DNA of 64,000 nucleotides, taken from NCBI RefSeq assembly GCF_023149035.1, contig NZ_JAHXMY010000001.1, forward strand, positions 620,001 through 684,000, in the 5' to 3' direction. Made by a program: the position numbers and the translations under genes. Of this stretch, positions 9,220 through 18,706 are shown one piece after another. The stretch's first letter is position 1; every line of letters begins with the position of its first letter. Source of the DNA: Microbacterium sp. EYE_78. Lineage in GTDB: Bacteria; Actinomycetota; Actinomycetes; Actinomycetales; Microbacteriaceae. The notes beneath the pieces were generated by a model. It searched no databases, was not told the DNA's origin, and saw only the letters and a list, made by a program, of their open reading frames with translations.

Positions 9220-10764
9220 ATGACGAATCCGAGCACCACTCCCCCCCGTACCGGCGGCGTCCGCTACGCCCGAGCCGAGGACGGCCACTTCGAGAAACGC
9301 ACGCTCAAGCGCTCGGCCGGAGTCTGGGGACTCTGGGGCCTCGCTGTCGCCGCCGTCATCTCGGGGGACTTCTCGGGCTGGAACTTCGGCATCGACTTCG
9401 CCGGGTTCGGCGGCATGCTCATCGCCTTCGCCGTACTCGTGCTCATGTACTACGGCCTCACCTTCTCCATCGGCGAGATGGCCGCGGCCATGCCGCACAC
9501 CGGCGGGGCGTACTCGTTCTCGCGCTCGGCGATGGGGCCCTGGGGAGGGCTCGCGACGGGCCTCGCCGAGACGATCGAGTACGTCGCGACGACCGCGGTC
9601 GTCGTGTACTTCTCGGGCTCGTATGCGAATCAGGCGCTCGAGCTGCTGACCGGGATCAGCCTGCCCGCGTGGCTCTGGTGGGTCGTGCTGTACGTGCTGT
9701 TCATCGGGCTCAACGCGGCCGGTGCCGCGGTCTCGTTCCGGTTCGCGATCATCGTGTCGATCATCTCCATCGGGATCATCGTCGTGTTCGGCGTCATGGC
9801 CCTCGCCTCGGGCGCCTTCTCGTGGGCGTCGCTCTGGGACATGGCCCCGAACCCCGACGCGTTCGGCGCATCGACGTTCCTGCCCGAGGGCATCGGCGCG
9901 ATCCTGTTCGCCCTGCCCTTCGCGATGTGGTTCTTCCTCGGCATCGAGGAGCTGCCGCTCGCTGCGGAGGAGTCGCACGATCCGGCCCGCGACATCCCGC
10001 GCGCGGGACTGTGGGCTCGCGGCACCCTCATCGTCACCGGCCTGATCGTCCTGTTCCTCAACACCGGCGTGCTGGGTGCGGAAGCGACCGGCACCTCGGT
10101 GGAGCCGCTCCTCGACGGGTTCAAGGCGTTCCTGCCGCCGCAGGCCGCGGCGATCCTTTCCCTGCTCGCCCTGATCGGCCTGCTCGCCTCGCTGATGGGC
10201 ATCATGTTCGCCTACGGGCGCAACATGTACTCGCTGTCGCGGGCGGGCTACTACCCGCGGTGGCTCTCGCTCACCGGCAAGCGTCAGACGCCGTGGGTCG
10301 CACTCACCTTCGGTGCGGTGCTCGGCTTCATCGCGCTCGTCATCCTGCAGGCCGCCGGCGGCGACACGAGCCCGGCCGGTGCGATCGTGCTGAACATCGC
10401 CGTGTGGGGCGCGGTGCTCGCGTACTTCCTGCAGATGGTGTCGTTCATCATCCTGCGCAAGAAGTTCCCGAACGCCGAGCGCCCCTACAAGAGCCCGTGG
10501 GGTCTCTTCGGGGCATACTCGGCCGCGATCATCGCGGCGATCGTCTTCGTCGGGCTGCTGTTCAACCCGACGTTCCTGCTCGCCATCGTCGCGATCATCG
10601 TCGTCTACGTCGTGATCTTCATCGGGTTCGCGCTCTACGGGCGCAAGCGCCTCATCCTCTCTCCCGAGGAGGAGTACGCGCTCTCGGGCGGCCTGCACCG
10701 CGACCCGCAGCGCGAGGGCTACGACGCCATGGAGAAGGAGGTCTTCGGCGACCGTCGCCCCTGA
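9220..10764 (+). CDS. APC-family amine permease, ethanolamine permease-like
   Basis: A 514-residue integral membrane protein with about 12 transmembrane helices of the amino acid-polyamine-organocation (APC) superfamily. The N-terminal region LKRSAGVWGLWGLAVAAVIS followed by GDFSGWN resembles ethanolamine permeases (Eat) more than PuuP-type putrescine importers. It also has the GIEELPLAAEESHDPARDIP loop typical of APC carriers. AGGAGGT lies four bases upstream of the ATG. It is divergent from the gamma-glutamylation operon and probably supplies its substrate at the cytoplasmic membrane. The superfamily is firm; ethanolamine specificity is a family-level guess. Confidence 0.82.
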   Translation: MTNPSTTPPRTGGVRYARAEDGHFEKRTLKRSAGVWGLWGLAVAAVISGDFSGWNFGIDFAGFGGMLIAFAVLVLMYYGLTFSIGEMAAAMPHTGGAYSFSRSAMGPWGGLATGLAETIEYVATTAVVVYFSGSYANQALELLTGISLPAWLWWVVLYVLFIGLNAAGAAVSFRFAIIVSIISIGIIVVFGVMALASGAFSWASLWDMAPNPDAFGASTFLPEGIGAILFALPFAMWFFLGIEELPLAAEESHDPARDIPRAGLWARGTLIVTGLIVLFLNTGVLGAEATGTSVEPLLDGFKAFLPPQAAAILSLLALIGLLASLMGIMFAYGRNMYSLSRAGYYPRWLSLTGKRQTPWVALTFGAVLGFIALVILQAAGGDTSPAGAIVLNIAVWGAVLAYFLQMVSFIILRKKFPNAERPYKSPWGLFGAYSAAIIAAIVFVGLLFNPTFLLAIVAIIVVYVVIFIGFALYGRKRLILSPEEEYALSGGLHRDPQREGYDAMEKEVFGDRRP

Positions 10765-10771
10765 GAGACCC

Positions 10772-10811
10772 GGACGGGCCGGGCGCTGCTGAGGGCGCGC
10801 CCGGTCCGTCC
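10772..10811 (+). terminator. GC-rich terminator hairpin after permease
   Basis: GGACGGGCCGGGCGC pairs with GCGCCCGGTCCGTCC over 15 positions with one mismatch and a ten-base loop, eight bases after the stop codon. There is no U-tract, as is common in high-GC actinobacteria. Confidence 0.6.
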
Positions 10812-10830
10812 GCATGTTCGCCCCCGTTCG

Positions 10831-10908
10831 CGGATGCAAGAGTTCGCGCCCGACACGCCGAGCACCGCGCCACGGATGCCGGGTGTCGCCCGGCATCCCT
10901 TGCATCCG
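10831..10908. repeat. 78-bp palindromic repeat, copy B
   Basis: Bounded by CGGATGCAAG and its inverted partner CTTGCATCCG (10-bp perfect ends). It holds the inner hairpin GGATGCCGGG-TGTCG-CCCGGCATCC. It lies between the permease terminator and the convergent kinase gene. Confidence 0.85.
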
Positions 10909-10918
10909 TCGACGCCTC

Positions 10919-11437
10919 TCAGCCCTCCCTGACCCGACGCAGGTACCCGAGCGTGAGCGGCAGGTTCTCGTCGAGCGACAGCATCGAGTCGATCGTCAGC
11001 CGCGCATCGGTCCAGCCGTCGAAGCCGACGGATCGCGCGCGGACCGCGTCCCAGGTGGGCTCCGCGAATCCCGCCAGCGGCCTTCGCCGAGTCTCGAGGC
11101 GGCGGCGATGCTCCTCCGGGTCCGAGCAGATCACCTCGACGAACGCGATCGCGACCCGCTGCTCGGCGGCCAGTGATCGCCACTGCTGCCGCGCGAGTTC
11201 GGCGTCGTTGACGGCGTCGACGATGACGTCGGCACCGATGCGGAGCTGCTCGCGCGCGAGATCCTCGGCCACGACGTAGGCCGCCAGCCCGGTCGGCTGG
11301 CCACGGTCGATGCCCGCCCGCCACAGCGCGGCCTCGATGGGATCGACCGACAGGATCGCGCAGCGGAGCTCGGTGGCGAGCCGCACCGCGATGGCGCTCT
11401 TCCCCGACGCGGGCAACCCTGCCAAGACGATGAGCAT
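10919..11437 (-). CDS. Small P-loop ATPase/kinase (AAA_33-like)
   Basis: A 172-residue P-loop protein with Walker A GLPASGKSA at residues 7-15 and a DVIVDAVND stretch that fits a Walker B/DxD. It resembles the zeta-toxin/gluconokinase-like AAA_33 family that phosphorylates small molecules or nucleotides. There is no antitoxin next to it and no toxin hallmarks beyond the P-loop, so a toxin role is not supported. The ATG was chosen over upstream codons; GAGGAT lies six bases before it, suggesting a leaderless mRNA. It is divergent from the radical SAM gene. The substrate is unknown. Confidence 0.7.
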   Translation of the reverse strand: MLIVLAGLPASGKSAIAVRLATELRCAILSVDPIEAALWRAGIDRGQPTGLAAYVVAEDLAREQLRIGADVIVDAVNDAELARQQWRSLAAEQRVAIAFVEVICSDPEEHRRRLETRRRPLAGFAEPTWDAVRARSVGFDGWTDARLTIDSMLSLDENLPLTLGYLRRVREG

Positions 11438-11509
11438 GGCCCCATCCTCGCCTGTTGTCGGAGGGAAGGATCGTGCGCGACTCGCCCTGGACCACGACGA
11501 CCCCGGGGC

Positions 11510-11515
11510 TAGGGT
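11510..11515 (+). promoter_or_regulatory. -10 box for leaderless radical SAM mRNA
   Basis: TAGGGT lies six bases before the ATG at 11522. The spacing favours that ATG over the in-frame GTG at 11516, which would lie directly on the -10 box. Confidence 0.5.
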
Positions 11516-11521
11516 GTGGGC

Positions 11522-13111
11522 ATGAGCCACGCCGGAGCGGGGATGCCCCTGCGCGACTATCGGATCCACCGCTATGTGAACGCGTTCTGCCCGACGTGCC
11601 ACGAGGAGGATCCGGACCGGCCGCTCAGCGAGGTGCGCAGGCTGTCCGGATGGCTCGCCGACCGCGACGGCACGGTCTGGCTGGAACGCGGATGCCCCGA
11701 CCACGGTCTCGTGCGCACGCTCTACGACGAATCGGCCGAGATCCTCAGCTACCTCGAGCAGTGGACCGCCCCGACGAAGGTCCACGGGCCCGATACGACC
11801 GGCAACTTCAAGCCGGTGCCCTCGGCGTATGAGGACGGGCTGCCGCAGATGCAGACCCAGCACACCTGCATCCTCCTCGAGGACCTGCTCGACCACTGCA
11901 ACCTGAAGTGCCCGACGTGCTTCGCGGAGTCGAGCCCTGCGGCATCCGCGATCGCGCCGCTCGCCGAGGTGCTGGCGTCGGTCGATGCGCGTCTGGCCAG
12001 GGAGAACGGCCGCATCGACGTGCTCATGCTCTCGGGCGGCGAGCCCACCCTCTACCCGTGGCTCGAGCAGCTGCTCGAGCACCTCGTCGCGCGCCCCGTC
12101 GTCCGCATCCTCTTGAACTCCAACGGCCTCCGCATCGCGCAGGACGACGCCTTCGTCGAGGTGCTGAAACAGCACCGTGAGCGGGTCGAGGTGTACCTGC
12201 AGTTCGACGGCGTGACGGCCGAGGCATCCGCTTTCCATCGGGGCGCGGACATCCGCCGGTTCAAGGAACGCGCGATCGAGCGGCTGTCGGATGCCGGGGT
12301 CTTCACGACCCTGACGATGACGGCGACACTGGGCGTCAACGACGGCGAGATCGGCGCGGTCATCCGGAAGGCGATGGCGACGCCGTTCGTGGGCGGCGTC
12401 ACCGTCCAGCCGGTCTTCGGGTCGGGACGCTCGTCGGGCATCGACCCGAACGACCGCCTCACGCACACCGGGGTGCTGAACCGGCTCGGCCCGCAGACCG
12501 ACGGTGAGGTCACCTGGCGCGACCTCACCGCACTGCCGTGCAGCCATCCGCACTGCTGCTCGGTCGGATATCTGCTCAAGGACGACGCCGGCGAGTGGAA
12601 ATCCCTGGTCGGGCTCATCGGGCACGAGCGGTTGAAGGATTTCCTCGACTTGCAGCCCGACATGATCGCCAACCGCATCGCCGACAGCAACGTGAACAAA
12701 GCCATCCGTGAGGTCGTGAAGGGCTCGCTCCTCGACCTGCTGAGCGAGCAGTCGTCCCTGTCGCATCCGTCGATGAGCTCGATCTGGCGGGACATCTGCC
12801 AGAACTGCGACCTCGGCATCGGGACCCTCGCAACCCTGGCCGCGTCGAAGCTGCCGGGACAGCACGCACGGCTGCGCAAGATGATGGGCGAGCGCGTCCT
12901 CCGGATCACGGTCAAGCCGTTCATGGACATCAACACGATGATCGAGGAACGGCTCACGCAGTGCTGCGTCCACGTCGCGACGGTGAACGAGTCGACCGAC
13001 GCGCACCAATGCGCCCCGTTCTGCGCCGTGCAGGCGTGGGCGCCGCTCGGTCGCACCCGCCTGTCGACCGCGACCGGCGGCCGGCGTCAGATCCCGGTGA
13101 GCGTGTCGTGA
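11522..13111 (+). CDS. Radical SAM protein of the Tes/MJ0619 type
   Basis: A 529-residue radical SAM enzyme. The [4Fe-4S] motif CNLKCPTC gives C126, C130, C133, and the SAM-binding GGEPT follows near residue 172. Extra cysteine sets flank the core. The N-terminal CPTC plus RGCPDHG is the rubredoxin-like element of this family; CSHPHCC and CQNC lie in the second half, and FMDINTMIEERLTQCCVHV followed by APFC closes the protein. This layout matches archaeal tetraether synthase (Tes), which joins lipid tails, and the MJ0619 pterin methylases. The start was set by the leaderless box. It is coupled by GTGA overlap to a small membrane protein, with an Lgt-like gene next. The family is well supported; a lipid substrate is inferred from the neighbours. 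Confidence 0.82.
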   Translation: MSHAGAGMPLRDYRIHRYVNAFCPTCHEEDPDRPLSEVRRLSGWLADRDGTVWLERGCPDHGLVRTLYDESAEILSYLEQWTAPTKVHGPDTTGNFKPVPSAYEDGLPQMQTQHTCILLEDLLDHCNLKCPTCFAESSPAASAIAPLAEVLASVDARLARENGRIDVLMLSGGEPTLYPWLEQLLEHLVARPVVRILLNSNGLRIAQDDAFVEVLKQHRERVEVYLQFDGVTAEASAFHRGADIRRFKERAIERLSDAGVFTTLTMTATLGVNDGEIGAVIRKAMATPFVGGVTVQPVFGSGRSSGIDPNDRLTHTGVLNRLGPQTDGEVTWRDLTALPCSHPHCCSVGYLLKDDAGEWKSLVGLIGHERLKDFLDLQPDMIANRIADSNVNKAIREVVKGSLLDLLSEQSSLSHPSMSSIWRDICQNCDLGIGTLATLAASKLPGQHARLRKMMGERVLRITVKPFMDINTMIEERLTQCCVHVATVNESTDAHQCAPFCAVQAWAPLGRTRLSTATGGRRQIPVSVS

Positions 13112-13425
13112 GCGCGGCCGGCTTCGGCCACCTCAACCAGCGCGACGAGACCGTCGCGGACCCGGTCGCCCCGTTCGACCCGCTGCGGCTGTGCGTGTTC
13201 GCGACGATCGCGGCGATCGCCGCCGTGACGGGGCCGCTCGCGGTCGCCGTCTTCGCCGGAGTCGCGATCGCAGGGTATGCGCGGGCTCGGCGGGCGGGAC
13301 TCCTGCGGTCGCGCTGCAAGCTCGGCGACACGCGCCTCGTCCTGGTGTATCTGTGCGTGCTCGAGGTGCTCGCCCTGGCGGCGATCCCGCTGTGGGTGCT
13401 TCTCTGGCTGAAGCTGCTGGGCTGA
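13108..13425 (+). CDS. Small two-to-three-helix membrane protein
   Basis: A 105-residue protein of no recognised family. Residues about 26-56 and 74-104 are strongly hydrophobic, linked by a basic loop (ARARRAGLLRSRCK), so it should be an inner-membrane hairpin with a soluble N-terminus of about 25 residues. It has two or three cysteines (one in the basic loop, others in the hydrophobic segments). Its GTG overlaps the radical SAM stop by four bases, and the Lgt-like gene follows after three bases, so all three are one operon. It may anchor the radical SAM enzyme at the membrane; that is a guess from gene order. Confidence 0.7.
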   Translation: MSAAGFGHLNQRDETVADPVAPFDPLRLCVFATIAAIAAVTGPLAVAVFAGVAIAGYARARRAGLLRSRCKLGDTRLVLVYLCVLEVLALAAIPLWVLLWLKLLG

Positions 13426-13428
13426 GCC

Positions 13429-14247
13429 GTGTTCCCCCTGCTGAGCGATCTCGCCCCCTGGCTGCCGCGGATCGACACGCACGCCGCGTTCGTGGGTCTC
13501 GGTCTGATGGCGGCGGGAGTCGTCTTCCTCGTCGAGAAGCGGCGCCGGGGGGTGACCGACCCGCGCATCGCCTACCTCGTGCTCGGCGCGCTCGTCGGCG
13601 CCGCCGTCCTCTCGCGCCTCGGCACGTGGGCTCAGCACCTCGATCCCTCGAAGAACCTGTCGCTCATCGATCAGCTCGCCTACGGCAACGCGTCGATGCT
13701 GTCGGCACTCGTCGGCGCCTGGCTCGGTGTGCACGTCGCGAAGCGGATCGCACGGTATCCGGACCGTTCCGGTGACCTCTTCGCCCCTGCCGTCGCGCTC
13801 GCCATGGCCGTCGGACGGATCGGATGCCTCCTCACGGAGCAACCCGGAACCCCGACCGGCGCCGGGTGGGGGATCATTCTCGACCCGGCAGCGGCCTCGC
13901 GGGTGGGCGCGCCCGCGGGCGTGCCGCTGCACCCGAGCTTCGTCTATGAGATCGTCTTCCACGCCGCGGCCTTCGCGGTGCTCTGGTTCTGGTTGCGGCA
14001 CCGGCCCATCGCGCCGGGCGAGACGCTGACCCTGTATGTCGCGGCGTACGCCGTGTTCCGTTTCGCCGTCGAGTTCGTCCGCGGCAACGAGGTCGCATGG
14101 CTCGGACTCACGAGGCCGCAGCTGTTCCTCGCCGTGACGATCCCGCTGCTGCTCGCCCGCCTCGCCTGGATGGCCTCGCGCGGACGGCTCACCCTGCACG
14201 ACACCCCACCGATCAAAAGGATGGCCGCCGATGTCCCCCGAACCTGA
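13429..14247 (+). CDS. Prolipoprotein diacylglyceryl transferase (Lgt)-like protein
   Basis: A 272-residue polytopic membrane protein of the Lgt family. The conserved elements are recognisable: AVGRIGC (compare GRxGNF in Lgt), HPSFVYEIVFH (compare HPtQLYE), and RFAVEFVRG near the C-terminus (compare E-x-x-R). It is divergent: the Asn after GRIG is replaced by Cys, and the sequence between motifs is unlike housekeeping Lgt. Genuine Lgt transfers diacylglycerol from phosphatidylglycerol to lipoprotein cysteines. As the third gene after a Tes-like radical SAM enzyme, this copy may instead use or modify lipid tails. Start GTG, three bases after the previous stop; the end overlaps the next gene by 17 bases. 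Confidence 0.75.
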   Translation: MFPLLSDLAPWLPRIDTHAAFVGLGLMAAGVVFLVEKRRRGVTDPRIAYLVLGALVGAAVLSRLGTWAQHLDPSKNLSLIDQLAYGNASMLSALVGAWLGVHVAKRIARYPDRSGDLFAPAVALAMAVGRIGCLLTEQPGTPTGAGWGIILDPAAASRVGAPAGVPLHPSFVYEIVFHAAAFAVLWFWLRHRPIAPGETLTLYVAAYAVFRFAVEFVRGNEVAWLGLTRPQLFLAVTIPLLLARLAWMASRGRLTLHDTPPIKRMAADVPRT

Positions 14248-14755
14248 TCGCCCCGACGACGCCGAGCCGACGCCTCCCGCTGACCCGCCGGCGGGTCCGC
14301 CCGCGGACGCGCCGCAGGCCCCTCTGGCGGGCGAGTCGCAGGGTCCGCTCGCCGGCGAGCCCCCTGCCGGGCCGCCCTCCCCGGCGCCACCGCTGGCCGG
14401 CCCGCCCTATCCGACCCCGCCGCACCCCGGCGCACCGGGCATCTCGCCGGAGCCGCCCGGGTACGGGCAGCCCCCGGGACCACGGCGGCTGAGCTTCGGC
14501 GCCGGCGTCGGCATCGGCACAGGCATCGGATGCGGCGCCTACGTCCTCGGCGGCCTCCTCGCCATCGCGCTGATCTCCACGGGGCTGGTCGGCTTCCTCG
14601 CTCCGTTCGTGATCATCGCCATCGTCGGCGTTGCGCTCATGTTCTCCGCACGCACGCGCCCGATCGGCACCGGCATCCTCATCATCACGGCCGCCGCGTG
14701 GATCCTCGTCCTCGGCCCGTGCGTCGCCCTGCTGGCGCCCGGCGGCTTCTCCTGA
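14231..14755 (+). CDS. Proline-rich membrane protein
   Basis: A 174-residue protein with an 80-residue N-terminal tail dominated by Pro, Ala, Gly and Glu (repeated PPAGPP, PLAGE, PSPAPP) and a C-terminal membrane part. That part has a Gly-rich helix (FGAGVGIGTGIGCGAYVLGG) and two further hydrophobic helices. No known family was recognised. It begins inside the end of the Lgt-like gene (17-base overlap), so it is probably co-translated with the radical SAM cassette, and it is the last gene before a repeat. The tail is probably disordered and cytoplasmic. Confidence 0.7.
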   Translation: MSPEPDRPDDAEPTPPADPPAGPPADAPQAPLAGESQGPLAGEPPAGPPSPAPPLAGPPYPTPPHPGAPGISPEPPGYGQPPGPRRLSFGAGVGIGTGIGCGAYVLGGLLAIALISTGLVGFLAPFVIIAIVGVALMFSARTRPIGTGILIITAAAWILVLGPCVALLAPGGFS

Positions 14756-14768
14756 CGCGCCCCGTTCG

Positions 14769-14846
14769 CGGATGCAACAGATCCGCCGCGACACCCCGAT
14801 GATCGGACGACGGATGCCGGGTGTCGCCCGGCATCCATCGCATCCG
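14769..14846. repeat. 78-bp palindromic repeat, copy C
   Basis: Ends CGGATGCAAC and, inverted, CGGATGCGAT. The inner hairpin GGATGCCGGG-TGTCG-CCCGGCATCC is perfect. It separates two convergent genes and begins 14 bases after the proline-rich gene. Confidence 0.85.
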
Positions 14847-14857
14847 CTGACGGCCGC

Positions 14858-15343
14858 TCAGAGCGGAAGGCGCAGGCACACGAGTCGCTGGCGCGATTCC
14901 CACGACGGGACCGCAACGAAACCCTGCTGCGCGTACAGTGCGAGCGCGTCCGTACGCCAGTCCCAGACCGAGAGCCGCAGGCCGGTCGCACCGGCGGCAC
15001 GGCCGCGGGCCGCGGCATCCGCCATCAGTGCGGATCCGGCACCCGACCGACGCCCTGCGGGCGCGACCCAGAGGCGCTTGATCTCGACGTCGGCGCCCGC
15101 GCGGTGCAGCACCACCATGCCGATCGCCTCGCCGTCGCGAGCCGCGACGATGACGTCAGCACCGGCGAAGGATGCCGCGGGGTCGCGCACCTCGGCCGCG
15201 TACCGCTCGGGCAGCTCACCGGGCGCGGCGACCCCGTGCGCGACCTTCTCACCCTCGGTCTGCGCGTGGTAATCGGCCAGCATCGCCGAGACCGGCCCGC
15301 GATCTGCACTGTCGAGAACGGCGGGGCGGATGGAGACGGTCAC
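14858..15343 (-). CDS. GNAT family N-acetyltransferase
   Basis: A 161-residue GNAT protein. The acetyl-CoA pyrophosphate loop is APAGRRSGAGSALM, preceded by the beta-4 strand VEIKRLWV, and LALYAQQGFVAV forms the usual C-terminal helix-strand. The substrate cannot be read from the sequence. The GTG start is followed by TVSIRPA, the normal first strand of the fold; GAGGAT six bases upstream hints at a leaderless mRNA. It is bracketed by two 78-bp repeats, the upstream one lying between its start and that of the next acetyltransferase gene. Confidence 0.85.
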   Translation of the reverse strand: MTVSIRPAVLDSADRGPVSAMLADYHAQTEGEKVAHGVAAPGELPERYAAEVRDPAASFAGADVIVAARDGEAIGMVVLHRAGADVEIKRLWVAPAGRRSGAGSALMADAAARGRAAGATGLRLSVWDWRTDALALYAQQGFVAVPSWESRQRLVCLRLPL

Positions 15344-15364
15344 CCGACCATCCTCGCCTGTTCG

Positions 15365-15442
15365 CGGATGCAATGGATCGCGCCCGACACGCCGACGATC
15401 GGACCGCGGATGCCGCGTGTCGCCCGGCATCCGTTGCATCCG
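15365..15442. repeat. 78-bp palindromic repeat, copy D
   Basis: Ends CGGATGCAATGG and, inverted, CGGATGCAACGG. The inner hairpin carries one mismatch (GGATGCCGCG against CCCGGCATCC). Unlike the other three copies this one lies between divergent starts, so termination cannot be its only role. Confidence 0.85.
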
Positions 15443-15459
15443 ACGACGCGGCCACCGGG

Positions 15460-15465
15460 TTGAAT
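15460..15465 (+). promoter_or_regulatory. -10 box for leaderless acetyltransferase mRNA
   Basis: TTGAAT is six bases before the ATG at 15472 and 18 bases beyond repeat copy D. Confidence 0.4.
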
Positions 15466-15471
15466 GGACGG

Positions 15472-15900
15472 ATGCGCTGGACCCTCCGCCCCTCGACGCC
15501 CGACGACGCGACGTGGATCGCCGAACTCCGAGCCGTGGTCATGCGCCCCGACCTGGAGCGCCTCGGGCGGTACGACGAGCATCGCGTGCGGCAGCGATTT
15601 CTCGACGCCTTCGATCCGACCCTCACTCGCGTGATCGTCGTCGACGGAACGGATGCCGGGTCGATCGCCGTCCGTCCGGCCCCCGACGGCACCTGGCTCG
15701 AGCACTTCTACCTCGCCGCGTGGGTCCAGGGGCACGGCGTCGGCACGGAGATCCTGCGGGCGACGCTCGCGGAGCTCCACCCGGCCCCGTGGCGCCTCAA
15801 CGTCCTGCAGGGAAGCCCCGCCCGCCGCCTGTACGAGCGGCACCGCTTCGTGCTCGACACCGAGGACGAGGTCGACGTCTTCCTGGTGCGCCAAGACTGA
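15472..15900 (+). CDS. GNAT family N-acetyltransferase
   Basis: A 142-residue GNAT protein starting MRWTLRPSTPDDATWIAELR. The acetyl-CoA site is VQGHGVGTEILRATL (Q/R-x-x-G-x-G/A), followed by LNVLQGSPARRLYERHRF, the helix that ends this fold. It resembles short aminoglycoside- or amino-acid-type GNATs without identifying motifs, so no substrate is proposed. It is transcribed away from the neighbouring GNAT gene and ends before the large hairpin facing clpC. The two acetyltransferases share the fold but are not recent duplicates. Confidence 0.82.
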   Translation: MRWTLRPSTPDDATWIAELRAVVMRPDLERLGRYDEHRVRQRFLDAFDPTLTRVIVVDGTDAGSIAVRPAPDGTWLEHFYLAAWVQGHGVGTEILRATLAELHPAPWRLNVLQGSPARRLYERHRFVLDTEDEVDVFLVRQD

Positions 15901-15908
15901 ACGACGAA

Positions 15909-15994
15909 GGGGCCGGATGCTCCCCACTCCCACTCCGCCTGTTGCTACGCAACAGGCGGAGCCTCTGGGAGCGTGGGCCCACGCATCCGACCCC
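15909..15994. terminator. Nested bidirectional terminator before clpC
   Basis: A nested cruciform between convergent genes. The inner stem CTCCGCCTGTTGC pairs perfectly with GCAACAGGCGGAG over 13 bp around a TAC loop (15933-15961). The outer arms GGGGCCGGATGC and GCATCCGACCCC pair over 12 bp with one mismatch. It should stop transcription from both sides. Confidence 0.75.
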
Positions 15995-16009
15995 TGTCGC
16001 TCTGGTCGC

Positions 16010-18535
<2,526 letters not shown>

Positions 18536-18593
18536 CGTCTCCACCTCCACTCGACGCACTGGCGGCGTCTTACGTAGAGGCTAACGACGGTGG

Positions 18594-18634
18594 GATGCCG
18601 GTATGCCCGTGTTCGCCGTGGGCATACCGGCATC
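18594..18634. promoter_or_regulatory. 15-bp perfect inverted repeat upstream of clpC
   Basis: GATGCCGGTATGCCC and GGGCATACCGGCATC pair perfectly around an 11-base loop, about 60 bases before clpC and about 70-110 before the divergent membrane-protein operon. It could be an operator for one or both promoters or a cruciform insulator between them. Confidence 0.55.
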
Positions 18635-18661
18635 GGGGGTTGCGGTCGCGGCATCCGTGGG

Positions 18662-18696
18662 CATAACGTTTTTCGATAACAACGAATGTCGTTATG
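18662..18696. promoter_or_regulatory. Putative operator CATAACG-N21-CGTTATG
   Basis: Two inverted heptamers (18662-18668 and 18690-18696) flank a third ATAAC (18676-18680) just before the first membrane-protein gene. CATAAC could also be a -10 box with TTGCGG 16 bases upstream. The HTH protein at the end of the operon is the obvious candidate to bind here. Confidence 0.45.
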
Positions 18697-18706
18697 GGGG
18701 TGCCGC

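Noticed and set aside
4099..10764. Complete putrescine (Puu) pathway
   Set aside because: The FAD-dependent gamma-glutamylputrescine oxidase is missing and an SDR stands in its place; the putrescine reading stays possible only if an oxidase is encoded elsewhere.
10919..11437. Zeta-type toxin of a toxin-antitoxin pair
   Set aside because: Only the P-loop is shared; no antitoxin-like gene is adjacent and the gene stands alone.
3998..15442. The four repeats as a CRISPR array
   Set aside because: The copies are kilobases apart with whole genes between them, vary internally, and no cas gene is present.
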